A DNA stretch of 12,838 nucleotides from Gemmatimonadota bacterium (GTDB lineage Bacteria > JAAXHH01). The position numbers were made by a program, and so were the translations under genes. The notes below the pieces were generated by a model, which searched no databases, had not been told where the DNA came from, and was given only the letters and a program-made list of their open reading frames with translations. The stretch spans positions 1-12,838 of the forward strand of contig JAPOOT010000414.1 in NCBI GenBank assembly GCA_026713285.1, written 5' to 3'. This document shows, piece after piece, positions 7,181 through 12,616 of the stretch; position 1 is the first letter of the stretch, and every line of letters starts with the position of its first letter.

Positions 7181-8815
7181 TCAGTATCTCGACGTGTGCT
7201 CTTCCACCTTGGTAATCGTCTCGATGACCGCCGGCCTGCCTTCGCGATTGGCCTCGACGGCCCGCCGGATGGCCGGAGCGATCTGTTCCGGTTCGGTCAC
7301 CTTTTCCGCGTAGGCGCCCAGGCCGGCGCCCACGGCGGCGTAGTCACCGCCCAACCGGTTGCTGCCCCACCGCTCCGAAGCGTAGGCCATGTGGTGATCG
7401 TAATGGGTCATGACCCCGTTGTTCAATACCACCGTGATGATGGGGATCTCCGACCGCACGGCGGTCTCCACGTCCAGTCCCGCCATTCCGAAGGCGGCGT
7501 CGCCCATGATGTTGACGACCTGCTTCTCCGGGTCGGCGATCTTTGCGCCGATCGCCAGTCCGAGTCCGTATCCCAACTGCGTGGAAGCGCCCCATCCGAT
7601 GTAGCTTCTCGGCGTCGCCGTTTCCCAGAAAGGCGCGAGCTGCTCCCGGGGATAACCGGAATCGTGGGTGATGATCGTGCGTCTGCCATCCACCACCCCG
7701 GCGATCTCACGAAATACACGGTAAGGACTCAATGGGACCTCGTCCGATTGGAATTGCGGTTCCCATTCGGCCAGCCAGATCTTCTTCAGCCGGGCGATTT
7801 CCACGATGTCGCCGCGCTCGTCGGTCCGGGGACGGCCTCCGAGTTGGCGTTTTGCTTCCTCGACCATCTGCCGCAGCACGACACCCGCATCCCCCACAGC
7901 GCCGTAGTCGATGCGGTGCTCCCTGTTTATATCCCCGTGACCGATGACGCACTGGGCGAGCGCCGCGCCCTTCGGCACCTCCGACTTGAACCCGGAGGTC
8001 ATGCTCGTACCGATGCCGAAGAAGAAATCGGTTTTCTTGAGGTATTCAGCCACCATCAGGGAGTGGGAGGCGGCGCCGGTGCCCAGGGACAGGGGGTGGG
8101 TTTCCGGGAAGGCGCTCTTGCCGGCCAGCGTGGTCATGACCGGGGTCTTCGTCCATTCCGCGAACTCGATCAACGCATCCGAAGCCTCGGCGTACAGCAC
8201 GCCCTGGCCGGCGCTGATGACCGGACATTCCGACTTGAGCAGCGCAGACACGAGATCTCGCACGTCCTCGGGAGCGGCGCCGCTCTTGAAAGGCTTCACC
8301 GGGGTGTAGCCGAAGGCCTCGTCCGGTATCTCCTCCTCGCCCACGTCCCCGGGGATTTCCAACATGACCGGTCCCGGCTTGCCCTGTTTCAGCAGGCTGT
8401 ATGCCCGTCCCATCATCTCCGGTATACGTGCGGCCGAGTTGACGTTCGATACCCACTTGGTGATGCCGCGGTAGTTCTCCATAGATTCGAAGGCCAGACC
8501 GGCGCCCGTGCGGGATCGCGGCGGACCGCCGGGCAGCAGGAGGATGGGCACGGAGTCCGCGTAGGCCTGCGCGACGCCGCCGAAGGCGTTCTCCGCGCCC
8601 GGGCCCATCTGCATCATGAAGACTCCTATGGTATTCCCGTTCCGGATCCGGCTGAATCCATCGGCGATATTCACACCCGCCCGTTCCTGGCGGCAGAGAA
8701 TGGGACGCATGCCCTCGATCGCGCAGGCATCGATGAGCGGGTGATGCGGAAAACAACTGAACCAGTCCAGCCCCTCGGCTTTCAAAATCTTCGCAATGGC
8801 TTCGTTTCCAGTCAT
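7181..8815 (-). CDS. Thiamine-diphosphate-dependent enzyme, acetolactate-synthase-like
   Basis: The 544-residue protein has the three-domain layout of the AHAS / benzoylformate decarboxylase superfamily: an N-terminal Pyr domain (about 1-170), a central domain (about 185-330) and a C-terminal PP domain (about 365-540). The activating Glu is E44 in CRQERAGVNIADGFSR. The ThDP/Mg motif is GDA at 438-440, with NN at 465-466. LEIPGDV at 152-158 is also typical. Members decarboxylate 2-oxo acids or transfer the resulting carbanion; sequence alone does not separate acetolactate synthase, sulfoacetaldehyde acetyltransferase, oxalyl-CoA decarboxylase or phosphonopyruvate-type decarboxylase. There is no adjacent ilvN-type regulatory subunit, which argues against housekeeping branched-chain synthesis. 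The start lies 10 bp after the dioxygenase stop, with AGGGAG at 8820-8825, so translation of the two is probably coupled. The long rightward frame across the gene is a GC shadow. Confidence 0.93.
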   Translation of the reverse strand: MTGNEAIAKILKAEGLDWFSCFPHHPLIDACAIEGMRPILCRQERAGVNIADGFSRIRNGNTIGVFMMQMGPGAENAFGGVAQAYADSVPILLLPGGPPRSRTGAGLAFESMENYRGITKWVSNVNSAARIPEMMGRAYSLLKQGKPGPVMLEIPGDVGEEEIPDEAFGYTPVKPFKSGAAPEDVRDLVSALLKSECPVISAGQGVLYAEASDALIEFAEWTKTPVMTTLAGKSAFPETHPLSLGTGAASHSLMVAEYLKKTDFFFGIGTSMTSGFKSEVPKGAALAQCVIGHGDINREHRIDYGAVGDAGVVLRQMVEEAKRQLGGRPRTDERGDIVEIARLKKIWLAEWEPQFQSDEVPLSPYRVFREIAGVVDGRRTIITHDSGYPREQLAPFWETATPRSYIGWGASTQLGYGLGLAIGAKIADPEKQVVNIMGDAAFGMAGLDVETAVRSEIPIITVVLNNGVMTHYDHHMAYASERWGSNRLGGDYAAVGAGLGAYAEKVTEPEQIAPAIRRAVEANREGRPAVIETITKVEEHTSRY

Positions 8816-8819
8816 TTGG

Positions 8820-8825
8820 CTCCCT
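8820..8825 (-). promoter_or_regulatory. Ribosome-binding site of the ThDP-enzyme gene
   Basis: AGGGAG on the minus strand, 4 bp before ATG 8815 and directly next to the TGA of the upstream dioxygenase gene. The layout favours re-initiation or coupling. Confidence 0.65.
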
Positions 8826-9695
8826 TCACTCTCCTTCGCGCCGCGGGGTCGACAGCGTCTGTCCGTCGTCGTCGATCATCGGCCGGTGATAGACATAGGG
8901 CGGTTCGAGTACGGCGCGCTGGGTGTCCGTAAGCTCGCTGGTCCAGTCCGGCAGGCCGGTTTCGTATACGCCGCCGGTGTAATGCATGTACTTGGGGGTA
9001 TACCGGTAGAAGAGGGAACGCCGTTCCCCCCGGCCCTGCCAGGGCAGCGTGCCATGCGTCGTCGCCTCGTTGAAGATGACCAGGTCGCCCGCTTTCATGG
9101 ACACGTGTCGGACGATCTCCTGGTGGGCTTCGTAACGGGAAATGTCGCCGGGCAGGGTGAAATTCGCCTTGTGGCTGCCCGGGATGACGCACAGCCCGCC
9201 GTCTCCGGGGTTCACGTCATTCAGCTGGTACTGGCAGTTGATCAGTCCGCAACGCATGGCGCCGTTCTGATAGTGATAGAACCGGGAACCGTTGAACTCG
9301 GCCAGTCCGTAACCGTGGAGGTTCAGGCCCTCGGTCCCCACGCTCGACGTGAAGATGAACGGATTGTGGTCCAGCTTCCACCCTCGACCCAGCAGCGTGT
9401 TCAGGTACGGTATGATCTTCGGATTGGCCAGCACTTCGCGAAAGGGCAGGCACCAGGGCCGGTCCCACGTCAGCATGCCCTCGTAGAGACCGCGGTACTG
9501 CTTGCCCTTCAGCGCCTCGCTCGTCTGGGTGACCACGTCATCCTTACGCTTGTCGTGATTGGCGTCCAGGGCCGCGTTCAGCGCATCGACCTGGTCGGGC
9601 GTCAGGGCATTGCGCACCACGATGAAACCCTGCAGGTCGAAGAGGTACTGTTCATGGGGCGCCATGGTGGCGAAGGGCTCGGATGTCGGGTTCAT
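8826..9695 (-). CDS. Phytanoyl-CoA dioxygenase (PhyH) family protein, paralogue 1
   Basis: This 289-residue protein has the double-stranded beta-helix of the PhyH family, iron(II) and 2-oxoglutarate oxygenases that hydroxylate small molecules. Counting from ATG 9695, the first iron-ligand His is H127 (LNLHGYGL), the distal His is H214 (EATTHGTLPW) and the 2-oxoglutarate-binding Arg is R225 (GRGERRSLF). The spacings of 87 and 11 match those of human PhyH (H175, H264, R275: 89 and 11). The Asp expected two residues after the first His is Tyr129. DVNPGDGGLCVIPGSHKANF (161-180) is typical of bacterial members. An ATG at 9716 would add 7 residues; 9695 is preferred because it aligns with the paralogue's start, but neither has a strong Shine-Dalgarno site. 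It lies 116 bp after paralogue 2 and 10 bp before the ThDP gene. The substrate is unknown. Confidence 0.92.
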   Translation of the reverse strand: MNPTSEPFATMAPHEQYLFDLQGFIVVRNALTPDQVDALNAALDANHDKRKDDVVTQTSEALKGKQYRGLYEGMLTWDRPWCLPFREVLANPKIIPYLNTLLGRGWKLDHNPFIFTSSVGTEGLNLHGYGLAEFNGSRFYHYQNGAMRCGLINCQYQLNDVNPGDGGLCVIPGSHKANFTLPGDISRYEAHQEIVRHVSMKAGDLVIFNEATTHGTLPWQGRGERRSLFYRYTPKYMHYTGGVYETGLPDWTSELTDTQRAVLEPPYVYHRPMIDDDGQTLSTPRREGE

Positions 9696-9769
9696 GGCCG
9701 GTCTGCGCTTTCGCATGTTGCAATTAGGCGGCGGGGTAGTCGGAAGTAGGCCCGGACACGCGTTTAAAT

Positions 9770-9790
9770 CCCGTTCAGCCGGAGAACGGG
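9770..9790 (-). terminator. Short hairpin between the two dioxygenase genes
   Basis: CCCGTTC (9770-9776) pairs with GAACGGG (9784-9790) around a 7-base loop. Read leftward, the stem is followed by ATTTAAAC, a poor U tract. It could be a weak terminator, attenuator or mRNA-processing stem that lowers expression of the downstream genes. Confidence 0.35.
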
Positions 9791-9811
9791 GCCTTCCCGC
9801 GCCGGTGGGAT

Positions 9812-10696
9812 TCAGATGCCCTCCCTGCGGGGACGCGCGATCGATTCACCGTCGTCCTCGATCAGGGGGCGGTTGTAGATGTAAGGTGGTTCCAGCACGG
9901 CCCGCTGGGCATCGGTGAGCTCATTCGTCCATTCGGGCATGCGCGTTTCGTAGACTCCGCCGTCGTAGTGCATGTATTTCGGGATGTACCGGTGGAGCAC
10001 GCAACGGCGCTCGCCCATTCCCTTCCACGGCAGGGCACCGTGCGTCGTCGCCTCGTTGAAGATGACCAGGTCGCCGGCCTTGACGGCGATATGATGGAAG
10101 ATCTCCCGCTGGTCCTCGTAATTGCGGACGTATCCCGGCATGGGGAAATTGGCCTTGTGACTGCCGGGAATCACGGTGAGCCCGCCATCGCCCGGATTCA
10201 CGTCCGTCAGGTAGAACTGGCAGACGATCAGGCCGCTGCGCATCCGGCCGTCGTCGTACATGTAATAGGTCGAACCGGCGAACGTGCCCGTGCTGTTGCC
10301 GTGGAAGGGCGTGCCCTGGGCCCCAGGCTTCGAAGTGAGCACGTCGATGTTGTGATCCAGTTTCCAGCCTCGTCCCATCATGGTGTTGAGATAGGGGATC
10401 AGCTTCGGGTGGGCGAGGAGTTCGCGGAAGGGCTGGCACCAGGGCCGGTCCCAGGTCAGCATGCCCTCGTAGTGGATGTATTGCGTATATGGTCCGGCCA
10501 GCGGCGTGCCGTCCAGCGCGCCGCCCGGCCCGTGTTCGGCGGTCCGGTCCGGATTGGCGTCCAGGGCCTCGTTCAGCGCCCGGACCTCATCGGCGGAAAG
10601 CAGGTCACGCACCACGAGAAACCCCTGGAGATCATAGAGATACTTCTCGCGTTCGCTCATCGTGACGAATGCTTCCGGGTCGCCGAACATGGCCAT
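9812..10696 (-). CDS. Phytanoyl-CoA dioxygenase (PhyH) family protein, paralogue 2
   Basis: This is a tandem paralogue of the next gene; the last 54 residues compared share 38 identities. It has 294 residues from ATG 10696, chosen because GGAG (10703-10706) stands 6 bp upstream, because the protein then begins level with its paralogue, and because a promoter candidate leaves room for a leader. The frame is open up to an ATG at 10786, but that extension (MYSSSNAGMG...) is unlike coding sequence. Key residues are H132 (GTPFHGNSTG), H219 (EATTHGALPW) and R230 (GERRCVL), with spacings 87 and 11 as in the paralogue. The HxD Asp is replaced by Asn134. DVNPGDGGLTVIPGSHKANF (165-184) is shared. It is the first gene of the leftward run. 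Iron and 2-oxoglutarate use is inferred from the family and is not certain given the missing carboxylate. Confidence 0.92.
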   Translation of the reverse strand: MAMFGDPEAFVTMSEREKYLYDLQGFLVVRDLLSADEVRALNEALDANPDRTAEHGPGGALDGTPLAGPYTQYIHYEGMLTWDRPWCQPFRELLAHPKLIPYLNTMMGRGWKLDHNIDVLTSKPGAQGTPFHGNSTGTFAGSTYYMYDDGRMRSGLIVCQFYLTDVNPGDGGLTVIPGSHKANFPMPGYVRNYEDQREIFHHIAVKAGDLVIFNEATTHGALPWKGMGERRCVLHRYIPKYMHYDGGVYETRMPEWTNELTDAQRAVLEPPYIYNRPLIEDDGESIARPRREGI

Positions 10697-10702
10697 GGCG
10701 GT

Positions 10703-10706
10703 CTCC
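10703..10706 (-). promoter_or_regulatory. Ribosome-binding site deciding the start of dioxygenase paralogue 2
   Basis: GGAG on the minus strand, 6 bp before ATG 10696. The longer ATG at 10786 has no comparable site. Confidence 0.6.
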
Positions 10707-10798
10707 AGTCGCTTTGCGTAATAAACCGGGTATCCAGTCGCCTCGAAACGGAAACAGCCCATTCCGGCGTTGCTGGATGAGTACATATCTTGTTTAGG

Positions 10799-10826
10799 AA
10801 TATAAAAAACGGGGGGACTTAGTCAA
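10799..10826 (-). promoter_or_regulatory. Candidate sigma70-type promoter for the dioxygenase-led gene run
   Basis: On the minus strand, TTGACT (10821-10826) and TATATT (10799-10804) are separated by 16 bp, each matching five of six consensus bases. The region is AT-rich against a GC-rich background. Transcription would begin near 10792, about 95 bases before the preferred start at 10696. Sigma70-like consensus is assumed for an unknown host. Confidence 0.55.
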
Positions 10827-10867
10827 AGACTACGTATACGCCAGATGAAGAATCGGTTGATTGCGGA

Positions 10868-10897
10868 CGTTCTGTCTACCGGGAGCAGGACAGAACG
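10868..10897. repeat. Perfect 9-bp inverted repeat
   Basis: CGTTCTGTC (10868-10876) and GACAGAACG (10889-10897) are exact reverse complements around a 12-base spacer. It lies about 45 bp upstream of the promoter candidate, in the gap behind the first coiled-coil gene. It could be an operator or a terminator stem; no T tract follows on either strand. Confidence 0.6.
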
Positions 10898-10980
10898 AAT
10901 TCTGGCGCACGGCGAACGAACCGCGGGAGTGGTTTATACGGATTGCCTAGACCGTCTGTACCGCGCGGACTGTCCGGACC

Positions 10981-11040
10981 GCCCGCTTAAATCAGCCGGC
11001 GCCCGCTTAAATCAGCCGGCGTCCGCTTAAATCAGCCGGC
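10981..11040 (-). repeat. Three tandem copies of a 20-bp repeat over the 3' end of a coiled-coil gene
   Basis: Units are 10981-11000, 11001-11020 and 11021-11040. The first two are identical (GCCCGCTTAAATCAGCCGGC) and the third differs by one base. On the minus strand the first unit read contains the codons Ala-Gly and the TGA stop, so the other two are noncoding. The duplicate gene has only one diverged unit here, so expansion happened in this copy. Confidence 0.95.
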
Positions 11041-11319
11041 GTCCGATGTCCTGAGCAGACCTTCGACGCGACCGAGGCGACCGTTCATGTCGTGCATTTC
11101 CGCACGGATGGGGGCGATTTCCTCCCTTATATCGACCTTCAATTCGTCACGGACGGCGGCGACTTCCCGGCGAACGGACATGATTTCCACCTTCAATTCC
11201 CCGATATCCGTATTGAGTTCCCGCTTGAGTTCCTCCCTACCGGTCTTTGCCTGATTCCAGAAGAAGATGAAGGCCGTCAATAGTGTGGCCGGCGTTAACA
11301 GCAGGTGGGCAAGTTCCAT
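11032..11319 (-). CDS. Small membrane-anchored coiled-coil protein, copy 1
   Basis: I recognise no named family. From ATG 11319 the product is 95 residues. A hydrophobic segment at about 6-21 (LLLTPATLLTAFIFFW) would act as an uncleaved anchor. It is followed by a charged amphipathic stretch from 28 to 90 with heptad-like spacing (REELKREL, VRREVAAVRDEL, IRAEMHDMNGRLGRVEGLL). Positive residues directly after the anchor suggest the coiled coil faces the cytoplasm. A start at 11334 would add 5 residues; 11319 is preferred because it is the point from which the paralogue is conserved. The neighbouring paralogue has 106 residues. A role as a scaffold or holin-like partner is only speculation; no catalytic motif is visible. 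Confidence 0.8.
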   Translation of the reverse strand: MELAHLLLTPATLLTAFIFFWNQAKTGREELKRELNTDIGELKVEIMSVRREVAAVRDELKVDIREEIAPIRAEMHDMNGRLGRVEGLLRTSDAG

Positions 11320-11372
11320 GATCGAGGTTCCCATACCAATATTTCCGGTAAAGCGGCGATACCCTAAACCAT

Positions 11373-11423
11373 ATGCATGTTGAAATGTATAGTCGGAGAA
11401 ACCGGGGTAATCTCGTAAACAAT
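11373..11423 (-). promoter_or_regulatory. Conserved 51-bp upstream block, copy 1
   Basis: It is identical at 48 of 51 positions to 11984-12034 and sits 53 bp before ATG 11319. Read leftward it includes TTGTTTACGAGATTA, CGGTTTCTCCGAC and TATACAT. TATACAT could be a -10 box, but no good -35 lies at 16-18 bp. It is probably a promoter or operator, because the leader between it and the gene has diverged. Confidence 0.6.
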
Positions 11424-11609
11424 GATATTGGTTGTGTTTATTAGCGCGTCGGGTCGTTCATCATACTTCCAACTAGAAGGTGGACACGAAATCTTGCTAT
11501 CCGGAAGATCCTCATCGACCCGATCGTTATCATGTGCGAGTACAGCGTGTCAATCGCATGAACAGTTGGTTACACAAAATCCGTGAAAGACCCGGACCGC
11601 CTGCTGATT

Positions 11610-11930
11610 TCAGCCGGCGTCCGATGATCTGAGCAGACCTTCGACACGTCCGAGGCGACCGTTCATGTCGTGCATTTCCGTACGGATGGCGGCCACTTCC
11701 GTCCGCAGGGGGGAGATTTCCTCCCTCATCTCGGCCTTCATTTCGTCACGGACTGCGGCGACTTCCCGGCGAACGGACATGATTTCCTCCTTCAACTCCT
11801 CCTTCAATTCCCCGATATCCGTATTGAGTTCCCGCCTGAGTTCGTCCCTTCCGGTCTTCGCCTGGTTCCAGAAGAAGATGAAGGCCGTCAATAGCGTGGC
11901 CGGCGTTAACAGCAGGTGGGCAAGTTCCAT
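11610..11930 (-). CDS. Small membrane-anchored coiled-coil protein, copy 2
   Basis: Paralogue of the gene at 11032-11319, with 106 residues from ATG 11930. GAGGGA lies about 8 bp upstream of that ATG; the in-frame ATG at 11954 lies above this site and is disfavoured. The first 27 residues, including the hydrophobic anchor and the following AKTGR, are identical to copy 1. The coiled-coil part carries two in-frame insertions: four residues after GELK, and seven residues (LRTEVAA) before IRTEMHDMN. The shared C-terminus is NGRLGRVEGLLR-SDAG. The function is unknown. Conservation of protein sequence despite leader divergence argues that both copies are, or recently were, functional. Confidence 0.8.
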   Translation of the reverse strand: MELAHLLLTPATLLTAFIFFWNQAKTGRDELRRELNTDIGELKEELKEEIMSVRREVAAVRDEMKAEMREEISPLRTEVAAIRTEMHDMNGRLGRVEGLLRSSDAG

Positions 11931-11983
11931 GATCGCGGTCCCTCTACCATACATACCTGCGACGCGGCGAAACCGGAAGTGAA

Positions 11984-12034
11984 ATGCATGTTATAATGTA
12001 TAGTCGGAGAAACCGGGATAATCTCGTAAACAAT
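11984..12034 (-). promoter_or_regulatory. Conserved 51-bp upstream block, copy 2
   Basis: It matches 11373-11423 with three substitutions and lies exactly 53 bp before ATG 11930, the same distance as in copy 1. Here the TATACAT motif is followed by TATAAC, a second -10-like hexamer. Confidence 0.6.
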
Positions 12035-12116
12035 CGTTGTTTTAAGCCATGGCGGCGTCGCTTACTTTGGCCGGGTGTCCATCATGAAAATGGTTACAAC
12101 GAAATCTGATCGAAGC

Positions 12117-12315
12117 CTATGAGTCATTTAGTTGTAACTGCTGCTTGATTAATGCACACAGGCTCTCGCTGATTTCCCGGTGTCTCGGTACGGGCGCACA
12201 TTTGTTGTTTTTGGGATTAATATAGATATCATGCCTTCTGCCTTGTCTTTTCAAGTAACATCCTTACGCCCGTCAGTTCCTTAATGAACGCTCTCCGATT
12301 CGAGGTACTTCCAAA
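12117..12315 (-). pseudogene. hicA: HicA-family toxin, frameshifted and lacking a start codon
   Basis: HicA toxins are small double-stranded-RNA-binding-fold ribonucleases that use a conserved His. Read leftward, one frame gives FGSTSNRRAFIKELTGV (12315 to about 12266). The next frame (+1) gives GCYLKRQGRRHDIYINPK and then continues NNKCAPVPRHREISESLCALIKQQ to a TAG at 12117-12119. Joined, they make a full HicA with GRRHDIY, carrying the active-site His, and the PVPRHREI motif. One extra base in GTAAGG near 12264-12266 separates the two halves; the first frame otherwise ends at TGA 12229-12231. No ATG, GTG or TTG lies in frame ahead of the N-terminal part. The second half has a TAA just upstream of the join. 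It lies about 20 bp after hicB. A sequencing or assembly error could explain the shift, but not the missing start. Confidence 0.85.
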
Positions 12316-12335
12316 CTCAGTTCTGTTGACTCGAA

Positions 12336-12509
12336 TTACTCCACGGGAGTCGGCATGGTTTCCTGCATCACCAGATCGTAAGCATCCCTGATGTTCGTTT
12401 TCAGTTCTTCAAGACTCTTACCTTGACTGAAAACACCCGGTGCTTCACGGAGTTTACCAACGTACCGGCCTTCTTCAATCCAGAAGTCCAGAGTAAAATT
12501 CAACACCAT
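12336..12509 (-). CDS. hicB: HicB-family antitoxin, single domain
   Basis: This 57-residue protein begins at ATG 12509, with a strong GGAGG (12515-12519) 5 bp upstream. The sequence FTLDFWIEEGRYVGKLREAP (5-24) followed by GVFSQGKSLEELKTNIRDAY (25-44) is the partial RNase H-like HicB fold that binds and blocks HicA. No helix-turn-helix or ribbon-helix-helix DNA-binding domain follows, so it is the short form. The usual order is toxin first; here the antitoxin comes first. Because its toxin is broken, it may be an orphan or may neutralise a HicA encoded elsewhere. Confidence 0.9.
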   Translation of the reverse strand: MVLNFTLDFWIEEGRYVGKLREAPGVFSQGKSLEELKTNIRDAYDLVMQETMPTPVE

Positions 12510-12514
12510 GACAG

Positions 12515-12519
12515 CCTCC
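12515..12519 (-). promoter_or_regulatory. Ribosome-binding site of hicB
   Basis: GGAGG on the minus strand, 5 bp before ATG 12509. It is the strongest Shine-Dalgarno match noticed in the window and fixes the start of this short gene. Confidence 0.75.
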
Positions 12520-12560
12520 GAATATCCGTCAGAGCGATCATGTAATTCCAGTTATCCATC

Positions 12561-12608
12561 GGTCCGGGGGAGCCACTTCGCGCGCAGCGTTGTGGCCTCC
12601 CCCGAACC
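12561..12608 (-). terminator. Strong hairpin after the redoxin gene
   Basis: GGTCCGGGGGAGCCAC (12561-12576) pairs with GTGGCCTCCCCCGAACC (12592-12608), with one bulged base and one G-T mismatch, around a 15-base loop. It starts 8 bp beyond the redoxin stop codon. No U tract follows on the leftward transcript (GATGGATAAC), so it may be a Rho-assisted or 3'-protective stem rather than a classic intrinsic terminator. It also separates redoxin from hicB. Confidence 0.65.
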
Positions 12609-12616
12609 TAAACTAT

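Larger units (their letters stand above)
10974..11423 (-). repeat. Segmental direct duplication, copy 1
   Basis: This block matches 11592-12034 in the same orientation. Both begin with CCGGACCGCC, continue through TCAGCCGGCGTCCGATG at the gene's 3' end, and end with the same 51-bp block upstream of the gene. Differences are small insertions inside the gene, a diverged 53-bp leader and extra 20-bp units at the left end of this copy. Confidence 0.9.
11592..12034 (-). repeat. Segmental direct duplication, copy 2
   Basis: Second copy of the block at 10974-11423. The 168 bases between the two copies (11424-11591) show no gene or clear structure. Confidence 0.9.

Noticed and set aside
7196..8932. 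578-residue rightward open frame across the ThDP-enzyme gene
   Set aside because: The leftward frame has clear ThDP motifs (E44, GDA...NN). The rightward product is low-complexity, rich in Arg, His and Gly, and has no family signature.
8796..10780. Long rightward open frames (8796-9749 and 9968-10780) opposite the two dioxygenases
   Set aside because: They resemble each other only because the real paralogues on the other strand do; there is no independent coding evidence.
10697..10786. N-terminal extension of dioxygenase paralogue 2 to the ATG at 10786
   Set aside because: No Shine-Dalgarno site, no similarity to the paralogue, and it would start almost at the predicted transcription start.
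10845..11030. 61-residue rightward frame running into the 20-bp repeats
   Set aside because: No ribosome-binding site, composition unlike the neighbours, and its end lies in the tandem repeat.
11665..11982. 105-residue rightward Ser-rich frame over coiled-coil copy 2
   Set aside because: It is the antisense of the heptad codons; the leftward frame is the one conserved in both duplicates.
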